Positions 50,972 to 59,420 of a stretch of DNA of 64,000 nt are shown here, piece after piece. The notes below the pieces were generated by a model, which did not search any database, was not told the DNA's origin, and saw nothing but the letters and a program-made list of their open reading frames with translations. A program made the translations under genes and the position numbers. The stretch spans positions 124,001 through 188,000 of the forward strand of contig CANLXL010000009.1 of assembly GCA_947495125.1 (NCBI GenBank), in the 5' to 3' direction. Position 1 is the first letter of the stretch, and the number at the start of each line of letters is the position of its first letter. The stretch is from an uncultured Flaviramulus sp. (GTDB lineage Bacteria; Bacteroidota; Bacteroidia; Flavobacteriales; Flavobacteriaceae).

Positions 50972-51082
50972 TTAAAACCATTTCATTATAAAGTAAAACA
51001 CTAGGATATATATGGCATTCGCGATCAATACTAAAGAATAAAGCTTAAGCCATGGTTGCTTGGAGGGTTTGTTTTCCGTCAT
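50972..51082 (-). CDS. 36-residue single-pass membrane peptide
   Basis: This short complete frame starts ATG coding MTENKPSKQPWLKLYSLV and continues as one hydrophobic helix (LYSLVLIANAIYILVFYFI) ending MKWF. It fits exactly between its neighbours: it begins 3 bp after the PIG-L stop and ends 3 bp before the symporter ATG. Such precise spacing, a basic pre-helix region and a hydrophobic stretch of helix length make a real gene likely. It may be a small subunit or regulator of the symporter, which is inference. No family recognised. Confidence 0.65.
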   Translation of the reverse strand: MTENKPSKQPWLKLYSLVLIANAIYILVFYFIMKWF

Positions 51083-51085
51083 AAT

Positions 51086-53596
51086 TTAATTGTTTATTTT
51101 GGCTTCAAGTTTTAAATCGTCTTTCCCTATGGATAGCATATTGGCAAATAATCTATAAGCCCCGGAAACACCAGCCGGAAATTCTCTAAAAAAGCTTAAT
51201 CCTGTATAGATGAAATATCCTTTACCATGCTTAGCGACTAGTAAACTGCCTTCCTTAGGCGTTTCGTTTTTATCATTCATAGATAGGATGGGAGTGAATT
51301 CTTTACCCCACTTGTTTGAGAAATATAAACCGCGTTCCTGTGTCCAGCCATCAAAATCTTTTTTGCTAATTTTATTTGGATAATTCAATACCTCATGGTT
51401 AGGGTCTAAAAAACGCACTTCGGCATTTTCATCGGTAACGCGATCATGCGATAATTGGAGTTCATACGGTGCTAAATCTTTAGTTTTCAATCCATAAGAT
51501 TTACTGTATTGTACAATCATATTACCCCCGTTAGCAACAAAATTATACAAGGTTTGATGTTTAAAATTTAAGCCATCGACAGTATTGTAAGCTCTAATAC
51601 CAACCACAACAGCATCTAAATCACCTAGTATTTCAGGGGTGATATCTTCTGGTTTCAGTATTTGTACATGGTAACCAATTTGCCTTAAACTTTCAGGAAC
51701 AACATCGCCCGCACCTTTTATATAGCCTATGTTTTTACCTTTTTTCTTAATATCTAAACGAACAATTTTACTTTCACTAGGCAATAAAACCGTTTGAAAT
51801 GGAATGTGATCATAGTCAATTTCAATAAGTTCTTTGCTATATGGTTTATCATTTATTCTTACAATAGGGCCAATATAACCTTCACTTTGATTTTTAGGAG
51901 GAATAATGGTAAAAGTCAGTGTTTGTTCTTCTCCTTTATGCGCAATATTTATTTTTTGTTTTTTAGGATATATATTCCAATCATTCGGATGACAAACTTC
52001 TACATCACCCTCTAGATTATCCCGTCCGGCCTTAACCACAACCGTAATATCGCGTTGTTTGTCATTGTCGAAAATGATTACTTTTTCAGTGATTTTGGCT
52101 GATGCCTCCGGAATAATTTCAAAAGGTTTATATAATTCCCCTTTATCCGGTTTTGAAAAGCGATGAATGACAGGCTTAGAAATGGTTATAGGAACTTGAT
52201 TGATCACCAAATTAAAACTTACTAAAAAAGTCCTTGGGGTTTCTGGTAGTCCAATATAGGCCTTATCTGATTTATACATCCCTAGCGATCCCTTTTCTGT
52301 TAACCAATATGGCGTGGTGGGGTTTTGACCCTCGCTAATTTTTAAAGTTTCCTTAAAGGTAAACTTGTTATTTTCTTTAAGTTCTAAGTTTTTCGAAATG
52401 TTTAAATTATCGGCATTCTTTATACTTTCTAAAATAATGGGTTGATTACTTCTATTTAAAACTTCTATATTTAGGTTAACAGTTTCATTCGCTGTTGCCC
52501 AATTGGTCGTAACGGATGCTTCTAAATATAATCCGGCACACATTTCAATGATGGACTTAAGTTCCTTGGTTTTTTGTGCTTTCCAATAGGTGTTTTCTAT
52601 GTTTTGCAGTAATTTATAAGCCTCTAACAAATCAGAGATATGTATTGAAGGATCTTTAAAGTTGAAATTATCTTCAATTTTATTCAATATTTCACCTATT
52701 TCTTTACCACCTTTAACACGATTCCATGTGGTATCGATGCCCGAAAATATATTTTCATTATTATCAAGAGGCATACCTTTAAGAAATTCGATATTCTCAT
52801 TCTGCGAACCACGTTGCGATAAACGTCCGAAACCTTGACATAAGTGTTGACTACTGGCTATAGACGCCAATTCGTTGTTAGATAGCCCTTTTAAAGGGTA
52901 GTATGTACCTACGTCTAAAGAGGATAAATTATCTTTATTAACTTGCTCAGGGTTACTTCTCCAGCTATAGATATTGAAAAATATACGCTTTGGTTGCCAA
53001 AGGCTCACCGTTTTAAGCTGACCGGGGAAGGACGATTCATCGTTTGCCAATTCAAAAGCTTCCATACTTAGCATTGCCGAGCTCGTATGGTGTCCGTGAG
53101 TTGCGCCCGGAGATCTATGGTCGAATCTATTTATGATAATATCCGGCTGAAATTTTCGGATAGCTAAAACAACATCGCTTAGCACTTCTTCTTCTTCCCA
53201 AATTTCTAAGGTTTCATCGGGATGTTTCGAATACCCAAAATCATTAGCTCTGGTAAAAAGCTGTTCACCCCCGTCAATGCGCCTCGCTGCCAATAACTCT
53301 TGAGTTCTTATAACACCTAGTAATTCTCGAATTTCCGTTCCAATAAGGTTTTGTCCGCCATCACCACGTGTTAACGATAAGTATGCTGTTCTCGCTTTCA
53401 CTTGGTTCGCCATATAGGCGATTAATCGTGTGTTTTCATCATCAGGATGCGCTGCAACATATAATACCGAACCTAAAAAATTAAGTTTTTGAATGGATTC
53501 ATATATCTTTGAAGAGTTGGGTGTTTTGGGTTTTTGGGCTTGAAGTGTTGAAACCGTTACAACTAGTATAAATAGATAAAATATCTGTCTTCGCAT
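51086..53596 (-). CDS. Secreted PIG-L family deacetylase, large form
   Basis: The 836-residue protein has a signal peptide (about 1-20, ending LQAQ). An N-terminal PIG-L (LmbE) domain follows, with the metal site AHPDDE (residues 49-54), LTRGDGGQN and later THGHHTSS. The C-terminal 500 residues are beta-rich and Ig-like, ending in a ThuA/glutamine-amidotransferase-like part (GDLDAVVVGIRAYN, KHGKGYFIYTGLSFFREFP). PIG-L enzymes remove N-acetyl groups from GlcNAc-type sugars with zinc. It is probably periplasmic. It is the first gene of a four-gene unit with a membrane peptide, symporter and oxidoreductase. Confidence 0.9.
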   Translation of the reverse strand: MRRQIFYLFILVVTVSTLQAQKPKTPNSSKIYESIQKLNFLGSVLYVAAHPDDENTRLIAYMANQVKARTAYLSLTRGDGGQNLIGTEIRELLGVIRTQELLAARRIDGGEQLFTRANDFGYSKHPDETLEIWEEEEVLSDVVLAIRKFQPDIIINRFDHRSPGATHGHHTSSAMLSMEAFELANDESSFPGQLKTVSLWQPKRIFFNIYSWRSNPEQVNKDNLSSLDVGTYYPLKGLSNNELASIASSQHLCQGFGRLSQRGSQNENIEFLKGMPLDNNENIFSGIDTTWNRVKGGKEIGEILNKIEDNFNFKDPSIHISDLLEAYKLLQNIENTYWKAQKTKELKSIIEMCAGLYLEASVTTNWATANETVNLNIEVLNRSNQPIILESIKNADNLNISKNLELKENNKFTFKETLKISEGQNPTTPYWLTEKGSLGMYKSDKAYIGLPETPRTFLVSFNLVINQVPITISKPVIHRFSKPDKGELYKPFEIIPEASAKITEKVIIFDNDKQRDITVVVKAGRDNLEGDVEVCHPNDWNIYPKKQKINIAHKGEEQTLTFTIIPPKNQSEGYIGPIVRINDKPYSKELIEIDYDHIPFQTVLLPSESKIVRLDIKKKGKNIGYIKGAGDVVPESLRQIGYHVQILKPEDITPEILGDLDAVVVGIRAYNTVDGLNFKHQTLYNFVANGGNMIVQYSKSYGLKTKDLAPYELQLSHDRVTDENAEVRFLDPNHEVLNYPNKISKKDFDGWTQERGLYFSNKWGKEFTPILSMNDKNETPKEGSLLVAKHGKGYFIYTGLSFFREFPAGVSGAYRLFANMLSIGKDDLKLEAKINN

Positions 53597-53618
53597 GATT
53601 ATTCAGTTAGCTAAAAAC

Positions 53619-53626
53619 CAAATATA
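53619..53626 (-). promoter_or_regulatory. Candidate -7 element of the PIG-L operon
   Basis: The minus strand reads TATATTTG, a full TAnnTTTG match, 22 bp before the ATG. A TTTG lies 15 bp further up, closer than usual for -33. Confidence 0.4.
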
Positions 53627-53694
53627 CCAAAGTATCATACTCAAAGAATAATTTTTAATGTTTCTTTAACTTAAAATTTTAAGCTTAACTCAGG

Positions 53695-54210
53695 TTAATC
53701 TAGCGCATCTTTTTCAATTAAAGTCACCGCTTTTTGTAAGATAAGATTGTTTGGATAGGTTACAAGGTCGCCGTTATCTAAACGTAAATGTAATTGAAAG
53801 GCTCTTATATCTTCAATGATCGCTGTGATTGGAAAATCCTTATCATGAATTTCAATTTTATCTCCGACCTTATACGGAAAGTTAAAAAACATAATAATAC
53901 CGGAAGTCACATTGCTTAGAATAGACCAAATGGCAAACAATCCGATGCCAATTACGGCAAAAATCGATGAAAATATAAGTGCTAATTCCTTGAATTCGGC
54001 TCCAAAGATATAGGCTTCAATAAGCATCGCTATTAGGACAAGCGTAACCGTTACATAACGGCAAATGAGCTTTATTCTAGCTTTATAAATGCCTCTTTTT
54101 CTTCCTACTTTTTTGATGGTTAAATTGATTATAAATCTAACAACTAATAAAGTAGCTAGAACATAACTGGTTTCTATAAGTTGTTCTTGATGGGTTTCAA
54201 AAAAAAGCAT
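53695..54210 (-). CDS. Small MscS-type mechanosensitive channel domain protein
   Basis: The 171-residue protein has three hydrophobic helices. The pore helix and beta domain follow: FAIWSILSNVTSGIIMFFNFPYKVGDKIEI, spread over residues of about 94-123, and then TAIIEDIRAFQLHLRLDNGDLVTYPNNLI. It ends right after the beta domain and lacks the MscS C-terminal vestibule. It is a compact inner-membrane channel protein of the YbdG/YnaI type or a regulator of envelope tension. The two flanking genes are 98 and 51 bp away. Confidence 0.87.
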   Translation of the reverse strand: MLFFETHQEQLIETSYVLATLLVVRFIINLTIKKVGRKRGIYKARIKLICRYVTVTLVLIAMLIEAYIFGAEFKELALIFSSIFAVIGIGLFAIWSILSNVTSGIIMFFNFPYKVGDKIEIHDKDFPITAIIEDIRAFQLHLRLDNGDLVTYPNNLILQKAVTLIEKDALD

Positions 54211-54261
54211 AAGACGCTATATTAAATTCAATACAAAGATACGTTACTGAAAAATTAGAAC

Positions 54262-55206
54262 TTAATTTAATTGAAGTGTTTCTCTTAAAATTTCATCCTT
54301 TTTACTATTCTTCTGCCAATAAGGCGATTTGATAGTTTCTAGTTTGGAAGCTTTGGTGGTTAACTCCTTGGCGCTAGTACCAAAACCACTTTTAAAGGTT
54401 TCTTCCCAACCTAAAATTTCAAAAGGAAAGGTATTATTAAATTGGATGGTAAGCGATCTGTTTAATTCCGGGTAGGTGATGGTATAAGTTCCCTCTTTTA
54501 ATTCTGTTGATGCCTTGTAAGCTTTAATTGGAATATGGCGTAATCTCATAAACTCAAAAGAAGGTACTATAAGTAGATCTCCGATTGGCAATGATTTTGG
54601 ATCTATACGTAATTGCGTCCATAATTCGTTTTCCAAAACCGTTTTTTCTAATTTGAAATCTTTGTCCGCTTCACCTTGAAAATAAGAGTGCGATGTTATC
54701 TCAAACGCCTTTCTATTATTGAGCTGAGCATAAACATGTCCACACCATTCTTGCATGGAACTGGATACTTTTAAAGCATGTTGATTATTGGCTACGGGAT
54801 AAAAAGTGCTTTGCATGATCGAATAAGGGTATAGGCCGGTTAAGAACTTTTTCGTAGCATTTAGTTTTAAGACCGAGATGTTGTTGCTATCTTGGTTATC
54901 TGCCTTTACCTGTTCCCGGGGTAAGAAATCCTCAGTAACATAAATTAAGACAGCTTTACCGTCTCTAATTTCTCCGTAACGCCCTTGTTCTAATTTGAAT
55001 GAGGATATTTCGGCTTCCCCGGCATACCAATAATTTTTAAAAGCTTTTGACGGCTCTTTATTTTCAAGAGGTTGATTAATAATAAGCTCAGTTTCCCAAT
55101 TAGCGGCCAGTTCTTTTGATTGTTTTTCTTTGTGGCATGACGTTATTAAAACCATCCCCAAAAAAGCCAAACACAAAAATAGTTTGGTTTTTATAATGCT
55201 TCTCAT
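54262..55206 (-). CDS. Conserved lipoprotein next to Maf
   Basis: The 314-residue protein starts with a lipoprotein signal (lipobox LITSC, Cys24). It contains FKNYWYAGEAEISSFKLEQGRYG, LKLNATKKFLTGLYPYSIM (start of a conserved segment) and MQEWCGHVYAQLNN. I believe Flavobacteriia homologues are often mislabelled as septum formation inhibitor Maf; that label fits the next gene instead. It has no Maf motifs. It is probably outer-membrane anchored, facing the periplasm, with unknown function. It follows maf by 31 bp on the same strand. Confidence 0.82.
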   Translation of the reverse strand: MRSIIKTKLFLCLAFLGMVLITSCHKEKQSKELAANWETELIINQPLENKEPSKAFKNYWYAGEAEISSFKLEQGRYGEIRDGKAVLIYVTEDFLPREQVKADNQDSNNISVLKLNATKKFLTGLYPYSIMQSTFYPVANNQHALKVSSSMQEWCGHVYAQLNNRKAFEITSHSYFQGEADKDFKLEKTVLENELWTQLRIDPKSLPIGDLLIVPSFEFMRLRHIPIKAYKASTELKEGTYTITYPELNRSLTIQFNNTFPFEILGWEETFKSGFGTSAKELTTKASKLETIKSPYWQKNSKKDEILRETLQLN

Positions 55207-55237
55207 GACAAATAATTTTATTTATAAATTTACAAAT

Positions 55238-55831
55238 TTACGCCGTGTCGACAATGGCATTTAACGTTTTATACACAAGATGTGTTGGTAACCCCATAAC
55301 GTTAAAATAAGAGCCTTCTAATTTAGTAACTCCAATAAGTCCGATCCATTCTTGTATGCCATAAGCCCCCGCTTTATCAAAAGGACTAAATGTGTTTACA
55401 TAATATAAAATCTCTTCGTTAGAAAGTGCCTTAAAGGTTACTTTGGTAATAGCATGTAACGTTTTTTCATAAGTCGTTGTGGTAAAACAAATCGATGTAA
55501 TAACCTCATGCGTCGCATCACTTAAGGACTTTATAATGTTAAAAGCGTCCTTGGCATCTGTTGGCTTTCCTAAAGCCTGGTTGTTGTGCCATACTATAGT
55601 ATCACTTGTTATAAGGATGTCATTTGTCTTTAATTCAGCTTTAAACGGAAGCGCTTTTAATTGCGCCAGATAATTAGAAATTTCAAAATGTTTTAATCGT
55701 GGGGGGTATTCTTCTTTTACAGGCTTTAATCTTACTTCAACATCGATACCTAAGGCTTTAAAAAAGTCCTGCCTTCTGGGGGAGGCGGAAGCCAATATGA
55801 TATGATGATTCTCTAGCTTTTCGTTTAACAT
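55238..55831 (-). CDS. maf: Maf family nucleotide pyrophosphatase
   Basis: The 197-residue protein has the Maf N-terminus ILASASPRRQDFFKALGI and the conserved SDTIVWHNNQALGKPTDAKD (residues of about 70-92). It also has TFSPFDKAGAYGIQ and GSYFNVMGLPTHLV. Maf proteins hydrolyse dTTP, UTP and modified nucleotides; older annotations call this septum formation protein. The ATG shares a base with the stop of the UbiA-family gene upstream (TAATG), so they are translationally coupled. Confidence 0.95.
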   Translation of the reverse strand: MLNEKLENHHIILASASPRRQDFFKALGIDVEVRLKPVKEEYPPRLKHFEISNYLAQLKALPFKAELKTNDILITSDTIVWHNNQALGKPTDAKDAFNIIKSLSDATHEVITSICFTTTTYEKTLHAITKVTFKALSNEEILYYVNTFSPFDKAGAYGIQEWIGLIGVTKLEGSYFNVMGLPTHLVYKTLNAIVDTA

Positions 55832-56745
55832 TAGCGCAGTAAAATGAACTTGTATAAAAGTAATGAAAGCATTCCGAAAAACATGATTAGTTTCAATATA
55901 TTGCTAATATGCCGGTAGTTTTTTTTTGTTTTGGCACTGAATATTTTTATGCTAAGATAGAGTAGAGGACCTATGATGAAAATAAGAAAGTACCCCACTG
56001 CAATTTGATTCTTATATAGTGTATTTATGGTGTATATAGCAATAGCTAAAAGGGGTATTAAGCTTAAAACAAAGAGCATGTGGGTTGCACGTTCTCTACC
56101 AATAACAATAGGCAAGGTGTTCATATTGGCTTTATAATCTCCATCAATGTCTTCTAAATCTTTTGCTATTTCTCTGAGTAAATTAATCGAAAATGCAAAT
56201 ATGGCATAGTCTAAAACCATCTTGAAAAAAGTAATCTGTGTTTGCTGATTATATGCGGTAATACCCGGAAGTAATTCAAATATACCCACAATAAGGATGC
56301 TTAAAGCGACCAAAACTGAAACCACAATATTGCCGATTATAAGTGTTCGCTTTAAATAGGTTGCATAGATATAAAGTAGTAGAGAAATAACAACGAACAT
56401 AGCGAAGAACTCACTTTTATCCACACTATAAGAGACATAATAGCCCAGCACAACGCCAACTACATTTAGAAAAATGAAGAGATTATATGCTGTTTTTTCT
56501 GAAATTGATGCGCCAATAACGAGTTTATCAGGTTTATTTATAAAATCGGTTTCAACATCGTAAATATCGTTAATAATGTTTCCTGCTGCAGCAATACATA
56601 AGGTTGCCAAAATCAATACGACAATGCCTAAAGTATCTAAGCTGGTACTTGCTCCAAAGGGTTCTAGAAGTGCATATTTGATAAGACATTGCCCTAAGGC
56701 AATCATAAGTAAGTTTTTCCATCTTATGAGGTTAAGTATATTCAA
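55831..56745 (-). CDS. UbiA-family prenyltransferase
   Basis: The 304-residue protein has about nine hydrophobic helices, with the first Asp-rich site NDIYDVETDFINKPDKL (NDxxDxxxD) and a second one DLEDIDGDYKANMNTLP. These are the two Mg-diphosphate motifs of UbiA enzymes. Annotators often call Flavobacteriia members geranylgeranylglycerol-phosphate geranylgeranyltransferase; UbiA-type quinone enzymes are the alternative. It attaches a polyprenyl group to an unknown acceptor in the inner membrane. It starts 10 bp after the stop of a small membrane protein gene. Confidence 0.9.
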   Translation of the reverse strand: MNILNLIRWKNLLMIALGQCLIKYALLEPFGASTSLDTLGIVVLILATLCIAAAGNIINDIYDVETDFINKPDKLVIGASISEKTAYNLFIFLNVVGVVLGYYVSYSVDKSEFFAMFVVISLLLYIYATYLKRTLIIGNIVVSVLVALSILIVGIFELLPGITAYNQQTQITFFKMVLDYAIFAFSINLLREIAKDLEDIDGDYKANMNTLPIVIGRERATHMLFVLSLIPLLAIAIYTINTLYKNQIAVGYFLIFIIGPLLYLSIKIFSAKTKKNYRHISNILKLIMFFGMLSLLLYKFILLR

Positions 56746-56755
56746 TTTTTATAGA

Positions 56756-57088
56756 TTAATTGGGCTTTGCATCTATTCTGGAAACAACATTCTCGATAGC
56801 TGTTTTGATAAAGAATCCTACAATTATTGCAGCAATGACGAAGACGATGATCGTTTTTATTAATCGTTTCTTTTCTCCTTTTCTAACTTTATTCTTTATT
56901 AAAGCTCTGTCTTCTTCAGTTAGTTTTTCATGAGAAAAGTTGAGCTGAAAATGAAAATGAGTTTCGTCGTTAAGTTTCTCTTTTAATGCAGAAAAGGCTT
57001 TATTGGTACTCTGATTGAATACGCTGTAGTCGTTTCCAAACCCAATATAACCAAATCCTGTACGATGTCTTCTACTTTGTCTCTTCAA
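56756..57088 (-). CDS. Single-pass membrane protein of unknown function
   Basis: The 110-residue protein has a soluble, basic N-terminus, a Lys/Arg-rich segment (KNKVRKGEKKRLIKT) and one hydrophobic helix near residues 78-97 (IIVFVIAAIIVGFFI). A short tail follows, so the N-terminus is probably cytoplasmic. It has no family that I recognise. It sits between kdsC and the UbiA-family gene in a same-strand run with small gaps (33 and 10 bp), which supports a genuine operon member. Confidence 0.75.
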   Translation of the reverse strand: MKRQSRRHRTGFGYIGFGNDYSVFNQSTNKAFSALKEKLNDETHFHFQLNFSHEKLTEEDRALIKNKVRKGEKKRLIKTIIVFVIAAIIVGFFIKTAIENVVSRIDAKPN

Positions 57089-57121
57089 ATTATTATTTTA
57101 AGTACTGATTACAAAGAATCG

Positions 57122-57652
57122 CTAATCATATTTCGCTTCAAAATTACCATGCCATTTGCCCTGTACTTTAAGCACTTGCTCAATAACATCGCGCACGGCA
57201 CCTTTACCGCCTTTTTTATGAGAAACATATTTGGAAATATTCTTTATTTCCGGTACAGCATCCTGTGGGCAGCAAGGTAATCCAATACCTTTCATAACAG
57301 GGTAATCAGGAATGTCGTCACCCATATACAGGACGTTTTCAGATTTAATATTATGAGTGCTTAAATACGTATTGAGCTGTTCAATTTTATTATGTGCACC
57401 CAAATAGATGTCTTTAATGCCCAAGCCTTTTAATCGTAAGCGAACCCCTTCGTTCGAGCCACCGGAAATGATACAAATATTAAAACCGTTGTCAACTGCT
57501 GTTTTTAGAGCATACCCATCTTTAATATTCATGCTACGGAGCATTTCACCAGAGGTTGTCACGGTGATGGTCCCGTCGGTAAGCACACCATCCACGTCGA
57601 AAATAAGTGTCGTTATATGTTCTAAATATTCTTTATAGCTTTTTTCTGTCAT
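57122..57652 (-). CDS. kdsC: 3-deoxy-D-manno-octulosonate 8-phosphate phosphatase (KdsC type)
   Basis: The 176-residue HAD enzyme has motif I LIFDVDGVLTDGTI (Asp19, Asp21), motif II CIISGG, the Lys-containing KGLGIKDIYLGAHNK region and motif IV YMGDDIPDYPVM. It lacks a cap domain, as in tetrameric KdsC. It releases phosphate from Kdo-8-phosphate on the way to CMP-Kdo for lipooligosaccharide. It overlaps the end of the DUF2520 gene by 4 bp (ATGA), so the two are coupled. It fits the Kdo-kinase-like gene elsewhere in the window. Confidence 0.93.
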   Translation of the reverse strand: MTEKSYKEYLEHITTLIFDVDGVLTDGTITVTTSGEMLRSMNIKDGYALKTAVDNGFNICIISGGSNEGVRLRLKGLGIKDIYLGAHNKIEQLNTYLSTHNIKSENVLYMGDDIPDYPVMKGIGLPCCPQDAVPEIKNISKYVSHKKGGKGAVRDVIEQVLKVQGKWHGNFEAKYD

Positions 57653-58446
57653 TTTTTTGTTTTATTAGAGTTGAACACCATTTTTGTTGGCCTGCCATGA
57701 GTTCGTTGTATGGCGTTCGTTAATAATTCATAGATGGCTTTATGATGGTCGCTTTCTAAAGCTTTTAAATGTTTTTTTATGGTTTTTTTATCGTTGCGTT
57801 TGGCTGGGCCGGTTTGGGCTAGGTATGGAGACAAGTCTTGAATTTTGGTTGCAGTTTCCATAATTAAGGGCTTTAGCAAATCGAATTCTGCACCTTCACT
57901 TTCTGTGATTTCGTGTCCGATTCTATACAATTGGTTTGTGAAATTATTTACAAATACAGCCGCTAAATGTAATACACGTCTTTGGTCGGTATTTACTTTC
58001 TTGGTCGGACTTCCAATAGAAATTGCCAATTCCTTTAAGATTGGATAATCTTTTTTATCAATGGTTTCGATACAAATAGGCACATTCGCAAAATCCATAT
58101 CCGCATTCTTACTAAAGGTTTGCAAAGGATAGAATACACCGCGTTTCAACTTTTTGTCAATATCATAAAGGCTAACACTTCCCGATGTATGAACCACGAG
58201 TTTATTATGAAACGGAAGCTGACTTGTAAGTTCAGATATGGCATCGTCACTAACGGCTACAATATAAACGTCGGCTTCTGCAAGCTGGCTTAAATCATCT
58301 GTAGTGCTCACCTCATTTTTATAGGAATCAACAGATTTTAAACTTCTGTTATACCATTGTTTTATGATAATATTTTCAGCTTTGTTAAAAGCTTTAAATA
58401 AGTGAGTTGCTACATTTCCCGCACCAAGAATAACGACTGAAATCAT
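57649..58446 (-). CDS. Rossmann-like and DUF2520 domain protein
   Basis: The 265-residue protein begins with an NAD(P)-binding ISVVILGAGNVATHLFKAF fold (residues of about 2-110; VVHTSGSVSL lies at its end). The C-terminal DUF2520 dimerisation domain follows, with RRVLHLAAVFVNNFTNQLYRIG. The layout resembles pyrroline-5-carboxylate reductase-like and ketopantoate reductase-like proteins, but the reaction is unknown. It precedes kdsC with a 4-bp overlap, and a Crp/Fnr gene lies 19 bp upstream. Confidence 0.9.
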   Translation of the reverse strand: MISVVILGAGNVATHLFKAFNKAENIIIKQWYNRSLKSVDSYKNEVSTTDDLSQLAEADVYIVAVSDDAISELTSQLPFHNKLVVHTSGSVSLYDIDKKLKRGVFYPLQTFSKNADMDFANVPICIETIDKKDYPILKELAISIGSPTKKVNTDQRRVLHLAAVFVNNFTNQLYRIGHEITESEGAEFDLLKPLIMETATKIQDLSPYLAQTGPAKRNDKKTIKKHLKALESDHHKAIYELLTNAIQRTHGRPTKMVFNSNKTKK

Positions 58447-58465
58447 GTTGCTAAAATAGGAATAT

Positions 58466-59053
58466 TTATAGATAAACTTTACGTTCTTTGATATATAATT
58501 TGTTAGATTTCTCTAACTTTTTAATAGCTCTGATAACAGTTTCCACACGCAGTCCGGTAAGTTCAGAAATTTGTTGACGGGTTAGCCTTACTTCATAATC
58601 TTTATCCGAATCTGTATTCTCTTTAAGATGATTTAATAATGTTAAAATACGATGCTCCGGAGGGAAAATAGAGACCTCTTTCATGATTTTAGCTTTGTAA
58701 ACCATCCGTTTGCAAAGTATTTGGGTGAAATTCAAATGAATTTGAGGATGCGCTTTTAAAAGCTTAAAAAAATTAACCTTTGGTAATTTGAGTATGGTGC
58801 ATTCTGATAGGCATAATGCCGAAGCCGGATATTTGTATTCCCCAAATAATGGTGGTTCACCAAACGATTTTCCTTTATTGAAATAGCCCTGAACAAACTC
58901 TTTGCCCTCTTCCGTAAGGTTAAACATTTTTACATCACCTTCCTTAATTTGGTAGTAAAACTTTGGTGCTTCTCCTTCATTAAAAACGGTACCTCCTTTA
59001 GGATAAATTTTTGCGATACAGTTATAATCTTCAAGGATTTGTAAAGGAATCAT
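58466..59053 (-). CDS. Crp/Fnr family transcriptional regulator next to truncated haemoglobin
   Basis: The 195-residue protein has a cyclic-nucleotide-type beta-roll (GGTVFNEGEAPKFYYQIKEGDVK spans its start; GKSFGEPPLFGEYKYPASA is the cassette) and a C-terminal winged helix with LTRQQISELTGLRVETVIRAIKKLE. There is no N-terminal Cys cluster, so it is not an FNR-type FeS sensor; heme or small-molecule sensing is possible. The internal ATG (MIPLQILEDY) is preferred because a -7 element lies between it and the longer start. It is divergent from a membrane-protein/truncated-haemoglobin pair with an FNR-like palindrome between them. Confidence 0.92.
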   Translation of the reverse strand: MIPLQILEDYNCIAKIYPKGGTVFNEGEAPKFYYQIKEGDVKMFNLTEEGKEFVQGYFNKGKSFGEPPLFGEYKYPASALCLSECTILKLPKVNFFKLLKAHPQIHLNFTQILCKRMVYKAKIMKEVSIFPPEHRILTLLNHLKENTDSDKDYEVRLTRQQISELTGLRVETVIRAIKKLEKSNKLYIKERKVYL

Positions 59054-59059
59054 GGCAAT

Positions 59060-59073
59060 ATGATTTGAATCAT
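59060..59073. promoter_or_regulatory. FNR-like palindrome, candidate operator
   Basis: ATGATTTGAATCAT reads as ATGAT-N4-ATCAT, matching the FNR/Dnr consensus TTGAT-N4-ATCAA at eight of ten symmetric positions. It lies over the expected start of the Crp/Fnr transcript (repression) and about 46 bp upstream of the expected start of the divergent haemoglobin unit (activation). Confidence 0.6.
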
Positions 59074-59080
59074 AAGAGAA

Positions 59081-59088
59081 CAAATATA
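59081..59088 (-). promoter_or_regulatory. Candidate -7 element of the Crp/Fnr gene
   Basis: The minus strand reads TATATTTG (full TAnnTTTG match). It lies upstream of the chosen ATG and downstream of the longer alternative start, which settles the start. Confidence 0.5.
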
Positions 59089-59130
59089 GGATATAGAATT
59101 TTGCTTTGAATAGTATCAAACCGAAATATT

Positions 59131-59418
59131 ATGAATCTTTATAATAAGTATTTAGTCGATTTTAAAAAGGCCTATCTCTTGTATGTGCCATTAAGCATTA
59201 TATTTCAGAGTTGTTTGGGATCTATTGCTGCCATGTATATTTTAATGAATAGTGCCTCGAGGTTTTATATGTTAGAGCTTTTCATTTGCGTTATTGTGTC
59301 TATGGCGTATAACGCTTCTATTATGGCCCAGCTAAAGCATAAATGGGTTTTTAATTTGTTAATTTTGTCGTTTCTTATCAATCTGTTGTTAATCATAATA
59401 AATCTAATTCGCTTGTAA
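59131..59418 (+). CDS. Small membrane protein co-transcribed with truncated haemoglobin
   Basis: I do not recognise this 95-residue protein. It has three likely hydrophobic helices (around residues 16-38, 45-64 and 72-93) and short, basic loops, and it ends LLIIINLIRL. Its stop codon is 2 bp before the ATG of the truncated haemoglobin gene, so the two are probably expressed together. A TTGCTTTG element (one mismatch to TAnnTTTG) at 59101-59108 may be its -7 site. It may handle a partner of haemoglobin function at the membrane, which is speculation. Confidence 0.75.
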   Translation: MNLYNKYLVDFKKAYLLYVPLSIIFQSCLGSIAAMYILMNSASRFYMLELFICVIVSMAYNASIMAQLKHKWVFNLLILSFLINLLLIIINLIRL

Positions 59419-59420
59419 GT

